From Candidatus Opimibacter iunctus (GTDB taxonomy: Bacteria > Bacteroidota > Bacteroidia > Chitinophagales > Saprospiraceae), in NCBI GenBank assembly GCA_016716665.1, contig JADJVH010000011.1, forward strand, positions 1 to 64,000: DNA of 64,000 nt, written 5' to 3'. Shown here in pieces: positions 51,451 to 61,554 of the stretch. Positions within the stretch are counted from its first letter, which is position 1. Each line of letters begins with the position of its first letter. The notes beneath the pieces are model-generated. The model did not search any database. It was given only the letters and a program-made list of their open reading frames with translations, and had not been told where the DNA came from. The position numbers and the translations under genes were made by a program.

Positions 51451-54400
51451 ATGTCTGATCTAACTACTATATCACCGGTCTTGACAAAGCGGGTAATTGG
51501 CTGTTTGCTTATAGCAGCCCTGTCATCCATTAGCGCCTTTATATCGCATGGATTCTCGCAGGTCAGCACCTATTCGTTTTCACAGAGCCTGCAACCATTT
51601 GCACAGGTAAGCCATGGAAACGAGCTGGGCAATAGCGCCAATGCAGGCCTGCGGACTTTCCTCGACTCAACTAATCTGGCAGGAAGCACTACCGCAACCA
51701 CGGGTCCGGGATTTCCTATTGGTTTTAATTTTATCTACCGGGGTGTAGCCTATGACCGGTTTGGGGTCATCAATAGCGGATGGATTTGCCTGGGCCGCAG
51801 TGCCTATGGAGCACAGGCTGTAGATATAGGCCAATTGCAATACCAACCATTGGAGCGACAAGGCCCTGCCAATGACACCTTGCGCGCACGTATCGTAGGG
51901 CTTGACGCCAATCTCGTAGGGAATGGAACATCCTCCTCACTCACCTACGAATTGACTGGAGACTCAACAGACCTGGTCCTGGTGATCAAATGGAAAAACT
52001 ACAAGCTATTCCAATCCTCTGGAACCAATAGTACCAATGTCAATTTTGAAATCAGGCTCAATGCCCTTGATCAATCTATCGATATCCGATATGGTGAGAT
52101 AGGGGTGCTCAATTATACCGGAACCACATTGAGCAATGTTGGGCTGGGCGGTTTTACAATGAGTGATTTCAACAATCGCAAAACACCGGCCAGCAAAAAC
52201 TGGAATGCCACTGTCGCAGGTACATTCAATACTGATGACTGCGTCATGCAGTCCACCTCAGTGCCTCCGGAGATGGGACTCAATTTTCACTGGAGCCCAC
52301 CGCCTTGCACTGCTGTGACATCAGTGCAGGCAAGTAGTGTGACCACCAATTCTATTGTCCTGTCGTGGACAACACCCGCAGGTACGCAGGATCCGGAATA
52401 TGAGTATGTGTTCAATACTTCAGCAACCCCTCCATTGACTGGAAATGTGATCTCTGATACAACAGTAAGCCTTTCAATGCTGGAGCCTTCAACTGTCTAT
52501 TATCTGCATATCAGGACAAGGTGCAGTGCTGCCTTGTTTAGCACATGGACTTCATATCCGTTCAATACCCTGTGTGATGCAATGGCCCCGGTTTATTTTG
52601 AGTCTTTTGATACGGTCATTGCTCCCGCATTACCCGAATGCTTATCAGTCATCAATAACAACCCTGAGTCCCAGACCTGGCTCACGGAGGAATGGACAGG
52701 GATCAATTTTACGAATGCCCTGTCGATTCCATATGAGCCTTTCCTTGAAAATGATGACTGGGTGTTTTTGCCGGGTATGGCACTTGAGGAGGATACGAAC
52801 TACATCTTATCGCTCGATTTCTATTCCTATGGCGGGTACGACATGCTGGTCTATGCGGGAACATTTCCAGGCATACAGAGTATGGTACTGGTCGATACAT
52901 TTGCCTCTTCTGTTGAATCTGATAATTTCAGCCAGCATTTTGCCTTCTATGCACCTCCTGCTGATGGCGTATATTATTTTGCCCTGCGAAGCCTTCATGC
53001 AGATATCCATGTGGACAATATTGCTATTGAAAAGTATACCTGTACTCCTCCTGATAGCCTACATGTTGCTGTCAATGAGCTCAACAACGTAGTACTGGCC
53101 TGGACCCCAACTACTTCGCCAGGCACAACCTTTGAATATGCGATTACCTCATTTCAAACTTATCCGCCTCAGGATGTCCAAACGACTATTGAGGATACAG
53201 TCCAACTGACACACTTGTCTCCTTCAGCGCCATATTATTTTTACCTGCGCACCAGTTGCGGAGGAAACAGTTACTCTCCATGGCAGGTATTTTCATTTGA
53301 CACACGCTCCGCCATTGATGAGTGTGTTGATGCCATGACCCTAATCCCATCCCCGATCGCAGAATGTGAGGTTGAACAATTCAGTACCCGTGGTGCTACG
53401 GATTCAGGTATCCCGGCATCAGTATGCCCTGGCCAGGCAGATGATGATGTATGGTTCAGATTTGTCGCTACGGGGCGGAGCCATGCGGTCAACTTAATGA
53501 ATCAATGTTATGGCGGTGGTGGTGGAGGAACTTTGTCCCCGCTGCCCCCCACAGATCCGATTTGCCAACCGTTGATCATGGAATTGCGCAAGCATGGTTG
53601 TGGTGACACACTCATCTCTTGTGCAGAAATACAACCTGGCTATACAGGCAAAATTGTTGAGACGGATCTTCAGGCTGACAGCACATACTACATCAGAGTG
53701 TTTGGCAAGGATAGCCTGGTCCGCGGACAGCAATTTGGGCTATGTATCTCCACTTATCCCCTGGAGACAAACAATGCTTGTGCGACCGCACTATTGGTCC
53801 CTGTATCCACCACCAGTTGTGCTGGTTCGCCGGATAGGGACATTGCAGGTGCAGATGCTTCCAATACCCCGGTGAGCAATTGTGGCTCCGCGCCCTATTA
53901 TGATCTGTGGTATAAGTTTGTGACCACGGCGACTACACATATTATCGAAGTAGCATTCAGCGATGGTGGCGATGGGGTAGTAGATGTGTTCAGTGGGTCT
54001 TGTGCCTCGCTTACATTACTGGCCTGCTCAGACAGTACTTCGACAGGAGCTGAGCAAATCACCCTGACAGGACTGACGATTGGACAAACCTTGTATGTAA
54101 GAGTTTTTGATGCAGCAGGCATGGGCAGTCACATGAATGTCTCGGTATGTATCAAAGTGCCTATAGCAAACGACCATTGTGCAAATGCAATCAATATCCC
54201 GGTCGTCAGTGGAAAGACATTGGCCAATCCGGTCAATGGCAATTCATTTTCAACCATAGGTTCAGGTTCCTGTAACGGATATTTTGCAGACGATGACCTG
54301 TGGTATAAGTTTACCGCCACCAGCGACACACACCTCATTGTCGTCATTCCTACCAATCCCTCACCGATGACTATGCCGGTCATTGAACTCTTTGCGGGCG

Positions 54401-55101
54401 ATTGCAGCATGGGCTCTGTTGCATGTTCCGCCAGTGGCGAATTACTGGCCACCGGATTGATGTCTGGAAATGTATATTATTTCAGGATCTATAGCGCTGC
54501 TTACCTGGCCGGTCGCGGCAATTTCAGGCTCGGGATTACGATTCCACCTCCAAACATTTATTGCAGTTCAGCGACTAATGTACCGGTCAATGAAAATCAA
54601 TCCTGCACACTCACTACATCAGGGACCATGATCGGAGCAGGCGTAAAGAATGAAACCTGGTATTCATTTGTAGCGACTCACCCTTCGATGGTGATCACAG
54701 TCAATGATACGCTCGGGATGGATATGGCACTGTATGACGCATGTGATGGGCTGTTTTTGACCGGTGAGCAAGCTTTTGGCCGGATGCACTACAAGAATTT
54801 GATGGTAGGGAATACCTATTACTTCAAGCTCTATATCAACGTATTTTCTTCAACCAATTACCAATACTTTCAACAGCCGGTCACAGTATGCATCATGGCG
54901 TCCCCTGCCCATGATGAATGCAGTGGTGCCCTGAACCTCCCTACACAATTGTTTTGTGACACGATGACGCAGGGCAGTACGACTGGTGCTACGCCATCTA
55001 TTACCGGCGGCTCATGTCAGCCAGGACAAAATGATATCTGGTACCGTTTTACCGCAACATCCGCATCCCATAAGATCCTGATTCATCCGGCACTGGAATA
55101 A
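51451..55101 (+). CDS. Giant secreted modular metalloprotease, 5' part (frameshifted)
   Basis: The 1216-residue part has a signal sequence (hydrophobic VIGCLLIAALSSISAFISHG). A beta-sandwich region follows to about 285, then a fibronectin III module (SVQASSVTTNSIVLSWTTPA, about 290-375), a cleaved-adhesin/MAM-like module (VYFESFDTVIAPALPECLSV, about 378-535) and a second FN3 (about 535-620). Several PPC-like jelly rolls repeat 'DDVWFRF / YDLWYKF / DDLWYKF ... Y-x-R-V-F'. The frame ends HKILIHPALE at 55101. Adding one base at about 55094 continues it as HPATGITYVYGQLFKGACST into the next frame, making one protein of about 2807 residues. It is probably cotranscribed with the S74 protein. Confidence 0.88.
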   Translation: MSDLTTISPVLTKRVIGCLLIAALSSISAFISHGFSQVSTYSFSQSLQPFAQVSHGNELGNSANAGLRTFLDSTNLAGSTTATTGPGFPIGFNFIYRGVAYDRFGVINSGWICLGRSAYGAQAVDIGQLQYQPLERQGPANDTLRARIVGLDANLVGNGTSSSLTYELTGDSTDLVLVIKWKNYKLFQSSGTNSTNVNFEIRLNALDQSIDIRYGEIGVLNYTGTTLSNVGLGGFTMSDFNNRKTPASKNWNATVAGTFNTDDCVMQSTSVPPEMGLNFHWSPPPCTAVTSVQASSVTTNSIVLSWTTPAGTQDPEYEYVFNTSATPPLTGNVISDTTVSLSMLEPSTVYYLHIRTRCSAALFSTWTSYPFNTLCDAMAPVYFESFDTVIAPALPECLSVINNNPESQTWLTEEWTGINFTNALSIPYEPFLENDDWVFLPGMALEEDTNYILSLDFYSYGGYDMLVYAGTFPGIQSMVLVDTFASSVESDNFSQHFAFYAPPADGVYYFALRSLHADIHVDNIAIEKYTCTPPDSLHVAVNELNNVVLAWTPTTSPGTTFEYAITSFQTYPPQDVQTTIEDTVQLTHLSPSAPYYFYLRTSCGGNSYSPWQVFSFDTRSAIDECVDAMTLIPSPIAECEVEQFSTRGATDSGIPASVCPGQADDDVWFRFVATGRSHAVNLMNQCYGGGGGGTLSPLPPTDPICQPLIMELRKHGCGDTLISCAEIQPGYTGKIVETDLQADSTYYIRVFGKDSLVRGQQFGLCISTYPLETNNACATALLVPVSTTSCAGSPDRDIAGADASNTPVSNCGSAPYYDLWYKFVTTATTHIIEVAFSDGGDGVVDVFSGSCASLTLLACSDSTSTGAEQITLTGLTIGQTLYVRVFDAAGMGSHMNVSVCIKVPIANDHCANAINIPVVSGKTLANPVNGNSFSTIGSGSCNGYFADDDLWYKFTATSDTHLIVVIPTNPSPMTMPVIELFAGDCSMGSVACSASGELLATGLMSGNVYYFRIYSAAYLAGRGNFRLGITIPPPNIYCSSATNVPVNENQSCTLTTSGTMIGAGVKNETWYSFVATHPSMVITVNDTLGMDMALYDACDGLFLTGEQAFGRMHYKNLMVGNTYYFKLYINVFSSTNYQYFQQPVTVCIMASPAHDECSGALNLPTQLFCDTMTQGSTTGATPSITGGSCQPGQNDIWYRFTATSASHKILIHPALE

Positions 55102-55106
55102 CCTAT

Positions 55107-58100
55107 GTCTACGGCCAGCTTTTCAAAGGCGCATGTAGTACACAATCACTGGCATGTTTTTCAAACGGGATCGGATCTCCGGATGCCTTTGTGGTCCTCG
55201 ATGCACTGGAAGTGGATAGCGTTTATTCCATCCGTGTTGCTGTTGCCAACCCTTCCTACACTACCGGTGATTTTTCGATATGCATCTCCTCTCCTCCGGT
55301 CAATGACCAGTGCCTGTTTGCAACAGTGTTGATTCCATCTGCTACCGTTCAGTGCAATAACTCCCTGCCAGGTACGATGGTCAATGCTACCCCAAGCCTG
55401 GGACGTGTCAATGTCTGGTATTACTTTACCGCGGTATCCACGACCGCCACCATAAAGGTGACACCTACCAGTGCAGGCTTTGACCCCGGGATCAAGTTGT
55501 GGAATCTAAAACTCAGTCCGACGCTCGATGATTGTGTATTTACGATCAAGAACACATTTGATGATGTACACTATGATTACCAACCTGAGGTCATCACCAT
55601 GGCTGACCTGGTCATAGGCAACTCCTATTATGTGGAAGTGTATCTCAACGAAGACAGCGATACTACAGGTACGTTTGATATCTGCATGTATGACCCATCG
55701 GATATCATGGTCATCCACTCCGCTACCTATGAGACATATCCATTTGATACGGTGGTTGCTGCAGGCACCTGGAACCAGCCGGTGACCAAGGTGATCCTCA
55801 ATATGTCAGGCATCAATTTCAACAAGACGATCCGCGGGCTTAGGTTTAATCTGTCAGGCACTACTTCATTGTCAGCTATTCGCCGCGCAAGCTTGTATAT
55901 AGACACCAAGGTCTGGTCATTTAATAATGAAGCTGTGCTTCCGTACATGCCTTTTGGCCAGCCGGGACAAGGGATAGAAGGGCAAAATCCACCACCTTTT
56001 CTTTTTGGTAGTCCGGTAGATAATCCAGGTGACACAATAGTATTTCTCGGCGAGTTCCAGATTAAGGGAGAAAAGTATGGAGGTTCTTTCGGGGGACCCA
56101 ACAATTATCAACGCTTCCTGTATCTCGTACTTGAAGTTGCATGTGATGCGCAGCCTGGGGATGTGATAAGTGCAACGTGTGAAGCTGTTACTGTTGATGA
56201 GGAAACCTTGATCCCGTTGCCGGGAGATACCTATCCTTTACCTGTCGTGCCGCTGGATCGCTATGATACACGCAGTGATGGCAGATGGAATGATGGAGCG
56301 ACCTGGGTATGCGGTTCACCACCTCCCTATAGTCCGGCTTGCATGCCTGTCCACATCTATCATGATGTGCGGCTCGATGACACAGCGCAGGTAGGTATGG
56401 TCAGTGTTTATTTTGGTAAGACACTATCTGTAGTCGATGGTGCTCATCTGACTATGGGCGCATCCTCAGCGGGAAGCAATGCAGGTTTTTCGGACAAGTT
56501 GTTGGATTGTAATGAAGGTTCACTTTTTATAAAAGATGCGACGATCGATATCAATGGGGCTTTTTCGTTTGGCAGTGCTTCAGGCGAAAGCTATGGTAAC
56601 GGAATATGCTGCGGTAACGGGACAGGCTATTACTCCCTCAGCATAGACGATCAGGTCATCACCCGAGATAGCACCTATACGAGTGTGGACTATTTTCCAT
56701 TTTGTGTTGAAGGGGGAATGTATCAGGGCAGTCAGGCGCCAATGACCAGACCCAATGGAGGCACATCTGTAACAGATAGCCACATTCAACCACTTCAATT
56801 GTTTTCGAAGGAAATAGACAGGGGCAAAGCCAGTTTGCCTGCCACCATTAAAGAGTATTCGCTGCTTCACCTTGATGCGTCAGTATTGAGTGCGATGCGC
56901 ATCAAGGCCTCAGATGCAATGGAAATAGGTCTTCCTTTGGAAAGCGCCACACTTACGGTATTAGAACTCCAACGTGTTGGCCAGCCTTTAGCAGGTTCGA
57001 TCGTACGCACAGCACCTGATATGCAGCTTCAGGCATCCGGCAACGGATTGCACTACAGGGGCAAAGTTGAAGGGCATCCCGGGAGTCTGGTGACCATGAG
57101 TGTTTTTGATGATGAGATCATCGGTATGATTTCTATTCCCGGTCAACCAGATCTGGTACTAGGGAAGTTGGGCAATGGGGATACCTATATTGCCTACAAT
57201 GATCATCAGGTCAAAGAGTATTTTCATTTTTCTTGCGAAACGCCGGATGATGGCGAGCCCTATAGCGCAGAGCAACTCCATTACAAGCGCACCAACAGGT
57301 CTGCAGGAGATTGTATCCAACTCTATATCGAAGTAGATAACGATATCTATGTGGATAAGGGCGGTCTGGTCCCCACACAAAATTATGTCGAAGCACTCTG
57401 CAATCAGGTGATCGCTTTATACCAGGCAGAAAATATTGGCATCAATGTATCCGAGATACTGATCTGGACCAGTCCAAGTGTCTACACAGACGGAACCATG
57501 GCACAGACCCTCGAGAGATTTAAATCCACGAGGACAGTGTTCAATGGTGATCTTGGTATCCTGCTCTCCTATCAGTTTGGTGGCGGCCTGGCACAATTGG
57601 ACGGCTTGTGCAGGAGCGAACAGAAGTATAGCCTGGCCTATGCCGGCATCTATCCCACGTTCGAAAATTTACCTACATACTCATGGTCTGTTGAAGTCAT
57701 AGCACATGAGTTAGGGCACCTTCTAGGTTCACGCCACACGCATGCCTGTGTATGGAATGGTAATAACACTGCCCTTGATGGATGCTATACGCCTGAAGGT
57801 GGATGCGAGAATATTACTGAGCTACCCTCTAATGGCGGCACAGTGATGTCCTACTGTCATCTGACAGAGGTCGGGATCAATTTTACCCAAGGCTTCGGCA
57901 TACAGCCCGGCAATGTCATGCGATACAATGTTGATCAGGCAGCCTGCACGCAGAGTTGTCAGGACAATATGTGTACACTCAATGAGGTGACCCTCACCAT
58001 CAAGACAGATAACCTGCCGATGGAGACCACCTGGGAAATTCGTGATTCCAATGCGATTGTGATCTATAAGGGTGGGCCATATGTCATAGGTAACCATCTC

Positions 58101-59873
58101 TATGTGAAAAGCTTTTGCCTGCCTGATGGATGTTATAGCCTCGTCATACTTGACTCATCCAATCCTAATCCCGGGGGAACATTTATAGCCGTCAACAGTA
58201 CCATCACCACTGACTGGAATGATGGCGTAGCTCCGCCGGATAAGGATTATTTCAGGTTGCTATCCTCCAACCTTTATACGGACGATCTGCGCATCCGGAT
58301 ACTAGATCCCGGGTCTTTTCTCTACAATGTATTGAATAATGAAAATCTAAACCTCAATGGCTCACTTACCCTGGGAGGTGGTGATGACCAGGCAGGCTCG
58401 ACGGGATTTAGTGTGCATACGTCTGGTGGAGGTGCCGGGTTGATGATCCTGGATTCACTGATCGTTGAGGGAGGATACTATACACAAAGCCGCCATGCAA
58501 AGTCGAGCGGCAATTTTGTATCGTGCCGCAACTTGTGGATCAAGCCAGGCGCGGAACTGTCGGGTGGGTTTGGCATCAGCGGCAATATGATCAACGATGG
58601 ATTGTTTACCAGCTCGCTCAACAGGAATCTGTCGTTTTGCGGAGATATGACCTTGGGTTATCATTTTACGAATACGACTAATAGCCAGACACTCTCAGGG
58701 ACCGGATTGTTCAGGCCTGATGTGACGGCTCCGATTCCTGCTACACAGGCAGACAATCAGATCACTGTGCTTCGTGTCGACAATACTTTCAGCGGCCTCC
58801 AACTTGAAATGCCGCTTGGGATCAGGAACACATTGCGTATCCGAAGCGGACGGATCAACAATACTGCCTCATCATTGCTCACCCTGGGAGATAGCTTGTC
58901 TGCAGGTATCTTGTCCACAGATCCGACCAATGATCAGTGGTGGCCTGAGACACCTTTTGATGGGAACATCACCTCATGGGATGGCGGCTTTATGACCGGG
59001 CCTTTCAGGAGATGGTTTGAAGGGATGAGTACCTCTCAGGAGGCTATCATGCCTGTAGGGAAAGGAGATGTCATGCGTCCCTGTGGTATATCTTTTTCCA
59101 ATACGGCAGGAGGATATGTGACGGCTGAGTTTAGGGATCAACAGCCCGGTGTGACAGGCTTGCCTTTGTCCAACGAACAAAATACATCAATTGGATTTGT
59201 TTCACCTGATGGATATTGGGCCGTGTCGTCCACCCAGACCACAGGGCTCTATGCCATGGCCGTTGATGCCACCGGTTTTACAAAGGATGGTGTGGAACCG
59301 ATCACAGCGCTATCCTCAGTCAGGCTCATCAAGCGTCCTTCCAATGGATCATGGCAGCTATCAGGGTCCACGACCTCTTCCGGTCCATTGTCGATGGGCA
59401 ATGTGCAGGCTGCGGGGCTGGCTTCATTTTCTAATTTTGGGATTGGGTTGAATTGTGGCAATGTAGTCTCCAGTGCTGATGACAATGTCGTCGGATCCCT
59501 GCGCTATGTGCTGGCCAATTGTATCGCATCAGGAGATACTGTCAAGTTTGACTCCAGTCTTTCATTGTTGCTGATCACAGCAGATACCATCATCCTCGAT
59601 AAGCATGTCACGATCTACGCAACAGACCAGGACAATATCATCATCTCCGGGTCAGGAACGCATTCCCTTTTCAAAGTGCAACCCACCATCAATGCGAAGA
59701 TCCAAAACCTGGACATGCTCACAGGCAGTGGGGTAGAAGGGCGGGCTATCTTCAATAAAGGTAATCTGACACTGGAGGATATTGAAATCCACGATACCGG
59801 CCTGCCTGGTAATGCAGTACTCAATCGAGGGATGCTGACTGTGATAGGGCAGACGGGTATACATGTTCCGTAG
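55107..59873 (+). CDS. Giant secreted modular metalloprotease, 3' part with reprolysin-like domain
   Basis: This is the continuation of the preceding frame; in-frame coding starts near 55096, and the first usable start by itself is the GTG at 55191. After more PPC-like modules (VNVWYYFTAVSTTATIKVTP), a propeptide-like region (LVTMSVFDDEIIGMISIPGQ) leads to a metzincin protease of the M12B reprolysin type: VIAHELGHLLGSRHTHACVW, with zinc ligands in HExxHxxGxxH and a Met-turn candidate GGTVMSYCHL. Beta-helix-like and cell-surface repeat regions follow (NLDMLTGSGVEGRAIFNKGN). The frame stops at IGQTGIHVP with no T9SS sorting domain, just before a hairpin repeat, so the C-terminus may be truncated. 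Confidence 0.85.
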   Translation, partial: VYGQLFKGACSTQSLACFSNGIGSPDAFVVLDALEVDSVYSIRVAVANPSYTTGDFSICISSPPVNDQCLFATVLIPSATVQCNNSLPGTMVNATPSLGRVNVWYYFTAVSTTATIKVTPTSAGFDPGIKLWNLKLSPTLDDCVFTIKNTFDDVHYDYQPEVITMADLVIGNSYYVEVYLNEDSDTTGTFDICMYDPSDIMVIHSATYETYPFDTVVAAGTWNQPVTKVILNMSGINFNKTIRGLRFNLSGTTSLSAIRRASLYIDTKVWSFNNEAVLPYMPFGQPGQGIEGQNPPPFLFGSPVDNPGDTIVFLGEFQIKGEKYGGSFGGPNNYQRFLYLVLEVACDAQPGDVISATCEAVTVDEETLIPLPGDTYPLPVVPLDRYDTRSDGRWNDGATWVCGSPPPYSPACMPVHIYHDVRLDDTAQVGMVSVYFGKTLSVVDGAHLTMGASSAGSNAGFSDKLLDCNEGSLFIKDATIDINGAFSFGSASGESYGNGICCGNGTGYYSLSIDDQVITRDSTYTSVDYFPFCVEGGMYQGSQAPMTRPNGGTSVTDSHIQPLQLFSKEIDRGKASLPATIKEYSLLHLDASVLSAMRIKASDAMEIGLPLESATLTVLELQRVGQPLAGSIVRTAPDMQLQASGNGLHYRGKVEGHPGSLVTMSVFDDEIIGMISIPGQPDLVLGKLGNGDTYIAYNDHQVKEYFHFSCETPDDGEPYSAEQLHYKRTNRSAGDCIQLYIEVDNDIYVDKGGLVPTQNYVEALCNQVIALYQAENIGINVSEILIWTSPSVYTDGTMAQTLERFKSTRTVFNGDLGILLSYQFGGGLAQLDGLCRSEQKYSLAYAGIYPTFENLPTYSWSVEVIAHELGHLLGSRHTHACVWNGNNTALDGCYTPEGGCENITELPSNGGTVMSYCHLTEVGINFTQGFGIQPGNVMRYNVDQAACTQSCQDNMCTLNEVTLTIKTDNLPMETTWEIRDSNAIVIYKGGPYVIGNHLYVKSFCLPDGCYSLVILDSSNPNPGGTFIAVNSTITTDWNDGVAPPDKDYFRLLSSNLYTDDLRIRILDPGSFLYNVLNNENLNLNGSLTLGGGDDQAGSTGFSVHTSGGGAGLMILDSLIVEGGYYTQSRHAKSSGNFVSCRNLWIKPGAELSGGFGISGNMINDGLFTSSLNRNLSFCGDMTLGYHFTNTTNSQTLSGTGLFRPDVTAPIPATQADNQITVLRVDNTFSGLQLEMPLGIRNTLRIRSGRINNTASSLLTLGDSLSAGILSTDPTNDQWWPETPFDGNITSWDGGFMTGPFRRWFEGMSTSQEAIMPVGKGDVMRPCGISFSNTAGGYVTAEFRDQQPGVTGLPLSNEQNTSIGFVSPDGYWAVSSTQTTGLYAMAVDATGFTKDGVEPITALSSVRLIKRPSNGSWQLSGSTTSSGPLSMGNVQAAGLASFSNFGIGLNCGNVVSSADDNVVGSLRYVLANCIASGDTVKFDSSLSLLLITADTIILDKHVTIYATDQDNIIISGSGTHSLFKVQPTINAKIQNLDMLTGSGVEGRAIFNKGNLTLEDIEIHDTGLPGNAVLNRGMLTVIGQTGIHVP

Positions 59874-59884
59874 GTGCCCAGATT

Positions 59885-59957
59885 CTTATAGGGATTGAAA
59901 TCCCTGCCAACAATATCGGCCGTGCCTACGGCACTCTGTTCGCCTGGGCGGCGAACT
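59885..59957. repeat. Modular hairpin array, copy 3 (inverted)
   Basis: AGGGATTGAAATCCCT (59890-59905), GTGCCTACGGCAC (59922-59934) and GTTCGCCTGGGCGGCGAAC (59939-59957) are the same three hairpins as copy 1 at 16119-16186 in reverse order and orientation. It lies 12 bases behind the giant protease stop and in front of the phoU stop, so it may serve as a bidirectional terminator. Confidence 0.85.
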
Positions 59958-59994
59958 TATCACTTTTCACTCTTCACTTTTCATTTTTCACTTA

Positions 59995-60669
59995 TTACTC
60001 TTCTTTTCTTTTTTTACTCTTATGCTTGAGCACCTTGGCTTCGATGTTGAAGATGATCTCTTCAGCAATGTTCTTGCAATGGTCGCCTACGCGTTCCAGC
60101 TTGCGGATCATGGAGATGATATAGAGCCCATCGTCTATGCGATCCGGATGATTTCGTATATAATCGCTCACAGCAATGTTAGCTTTGTTATTGATGTCAT
60201 CGATCAGTTCATCACGTTTAAAAATGCTTCGGGCCAATCGGGTATCATCTGTTTCAAAAGCTTTTAAGACATCTTCAAGGATGGCATTGGTCTCATCATA
60301 CATTCGAAGTATTTGAGTGGTTTCCACCAGTTCGGCATCAAATGGAAGGTGAGCATTAATAGTATACTTGGCAATACCTTCGGCAATGTCACCGGTGCGT
60401 TCAAGATTATTATTGATCTTGAGTACGGCAAGTACCGTCCGCAGATCCACTGCTACCGGGTTAAAGAGGGCAAAAATATTTTCACAATCGCGGTCTATCT
60501 TAAGCTCACGCGAATTCACTCTTTTTTCAGTAGCCACCACTTCCCTGGCCAGGTCTTTATCAAACAGGACAAGGGCTTCACGTGTCTTGTGTAATTGCGA
60601 AATCACCAACTGCCACATATCTGTAATCTCAGATTTGAGTTTGGTTATTTCTTCCTCTAAATGCGTCAT
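59995..60669 (-). CDS. phoU: Phosphate transport regulator PhoU
   Basis: The frame opens at 60732; the Met at 60669 (MTHLEEEITKLKSEITDMWQ) fits known PhoU starts and gives 224 residues. Two repeats of a three-helix bundle are visible, with the metal-binding E/D-x-x-x-D patterns in NNLERTGDIAEGIAKY and RKLERVGDHCKNIAEE. The tail is Lys-rich. PhoU links PstSCAB to phosphate signalling and limits uptake. It is the last gene of the pst operon, 66 bases after pstB. Confidence 0.94.
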   Translation of the reverse strand: MTHLEEEITKLKSEITDMWQLVISQLHKTREALVLFDKDLAREVVATEKRVNSRELKIDRDCENIFALFNPVAVDLRTVLAVLKINNNLERTGDIAEGIAKYTINAHLPFDAELVETTQILRMYDETNAILEDVLKAFETDDTRLARSIFKRDELIDDINNKANIAVSDYIRNHPDRIDDGLYIISMIRKLERVGDHCKNIAEEIIFNIEAKVLKHKSKKRKEE

Positions 60670-60735
60670 GATGCCGGATTTAAATTTGTGCTTTGCAAAA
60701 GGATCTTTTGGAAAGATCACGGAAAGGTACAAAGG

Positions 60736-61554
60736 TTATCCGAATCTTCCGGTGATATAGTTTTGGGTGAGTTCTTTTTTAGGATTGATAAAGATCTCTT
60801 TGGTCTCCGAAAACTCGATGAGTTCGCCGATATAGAAGAAGGCGACCTTGTCACTCACCCGCCCAGCCTGCTGCATATTGTGGGTCACGATGATGATTGT
60901 GTATTGTGTCTTGAGTTCATAGATCAGTTCTTCGATCTTGGCGGTGGAGATGGGGTCAAGCGCGGATGCAGGTTCGTCCATCAATACGATCGAAGGCTCT
61001 ACGGCAAGCGTACGGGCAATGCAGATACGTTGCTGTTGTCCTCCGGAAAGGGATAGTGCGGACTTGTTCAGGTTGTCCTTGACTTCATCCCAGATGGCGG
61101 CCCTGCGGAGTGAGCGTTCTACGGTTTCATCCAGCACAGCTTTATTGTTGATTCCCTGGATCCGGAGTCCGTAGATGACATTTTCATAGATGGATTTTGG
61201 AAATGGATTTGGTTTCTGGAACACCATACCCACTTGTTTGCGTAGATCTTCGACCCGTACTTTGCGGTCATAGATATCTGCACCGTCTATGAGGATGCTC
61301 CCTGTCTTGCTGAATCCATCGATATAGTCATTCATGCGGTTGATTAGCCTCAGGAATGTGGATTTCCCGCAACCCGAAGGGCCTATAAAGGCCGTGACGG
61401 TATTGGGCTGGATCGTCAGGCTCACATCTTTGATGACATGTGCCTTGTCATAATATACATTGACAAGTTCGGCCACTAATTTATCACTGGTCACGTCACC
61501 TGCTGTTTTAGTATTGTCGGTATCTGATTTCTGTTTCGTCATGTCTGTTACCAT
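60736..61554 (-). CDS. pstB: Phosphate ABC transporter ATP-binding protein PstB
   Basis: The 272-residue protein has Walker A GPSGCGKSTFLRL, the PstB-typical RMNDYIDGF, signature LSGGQQQRICIARTLA, Walker B IVLMDEPASALDPIS and H-loop IIVTHNMQQA. It powers phosphate import with PstC and PstA. The first Met at 61554 overlaps the pstA stop by 7 bases; a second Met at 61542 is possible. The N-terminal 25 residues are a polar extension relative to the E. coli protein. Confidence 0.96.
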   Translation of the reverse strand: MVTDMTKQKSDTDNTKTAGDVTSDKLVAELVNVYYDKAHVIKDVSLTIQPNTVTAFIGPSGCGKSTFLRLINRMNDYIDGFSKTGSILIDGADIYDRKVRVEDLRKQVGMVFQKPNPFPKSIYENVIYGLRIQGINNKAVLDETVERSLRRAAIWDEVKDNLNKSALSLSGGQQQRICIARTLAVEPSIVLMDEPASALDPISTAKIEELIYELKTQYTIIIVTHNMQQAGRVSDKVAFFYIGELIEFSETKEIFINPKKELTQNYITGRFG

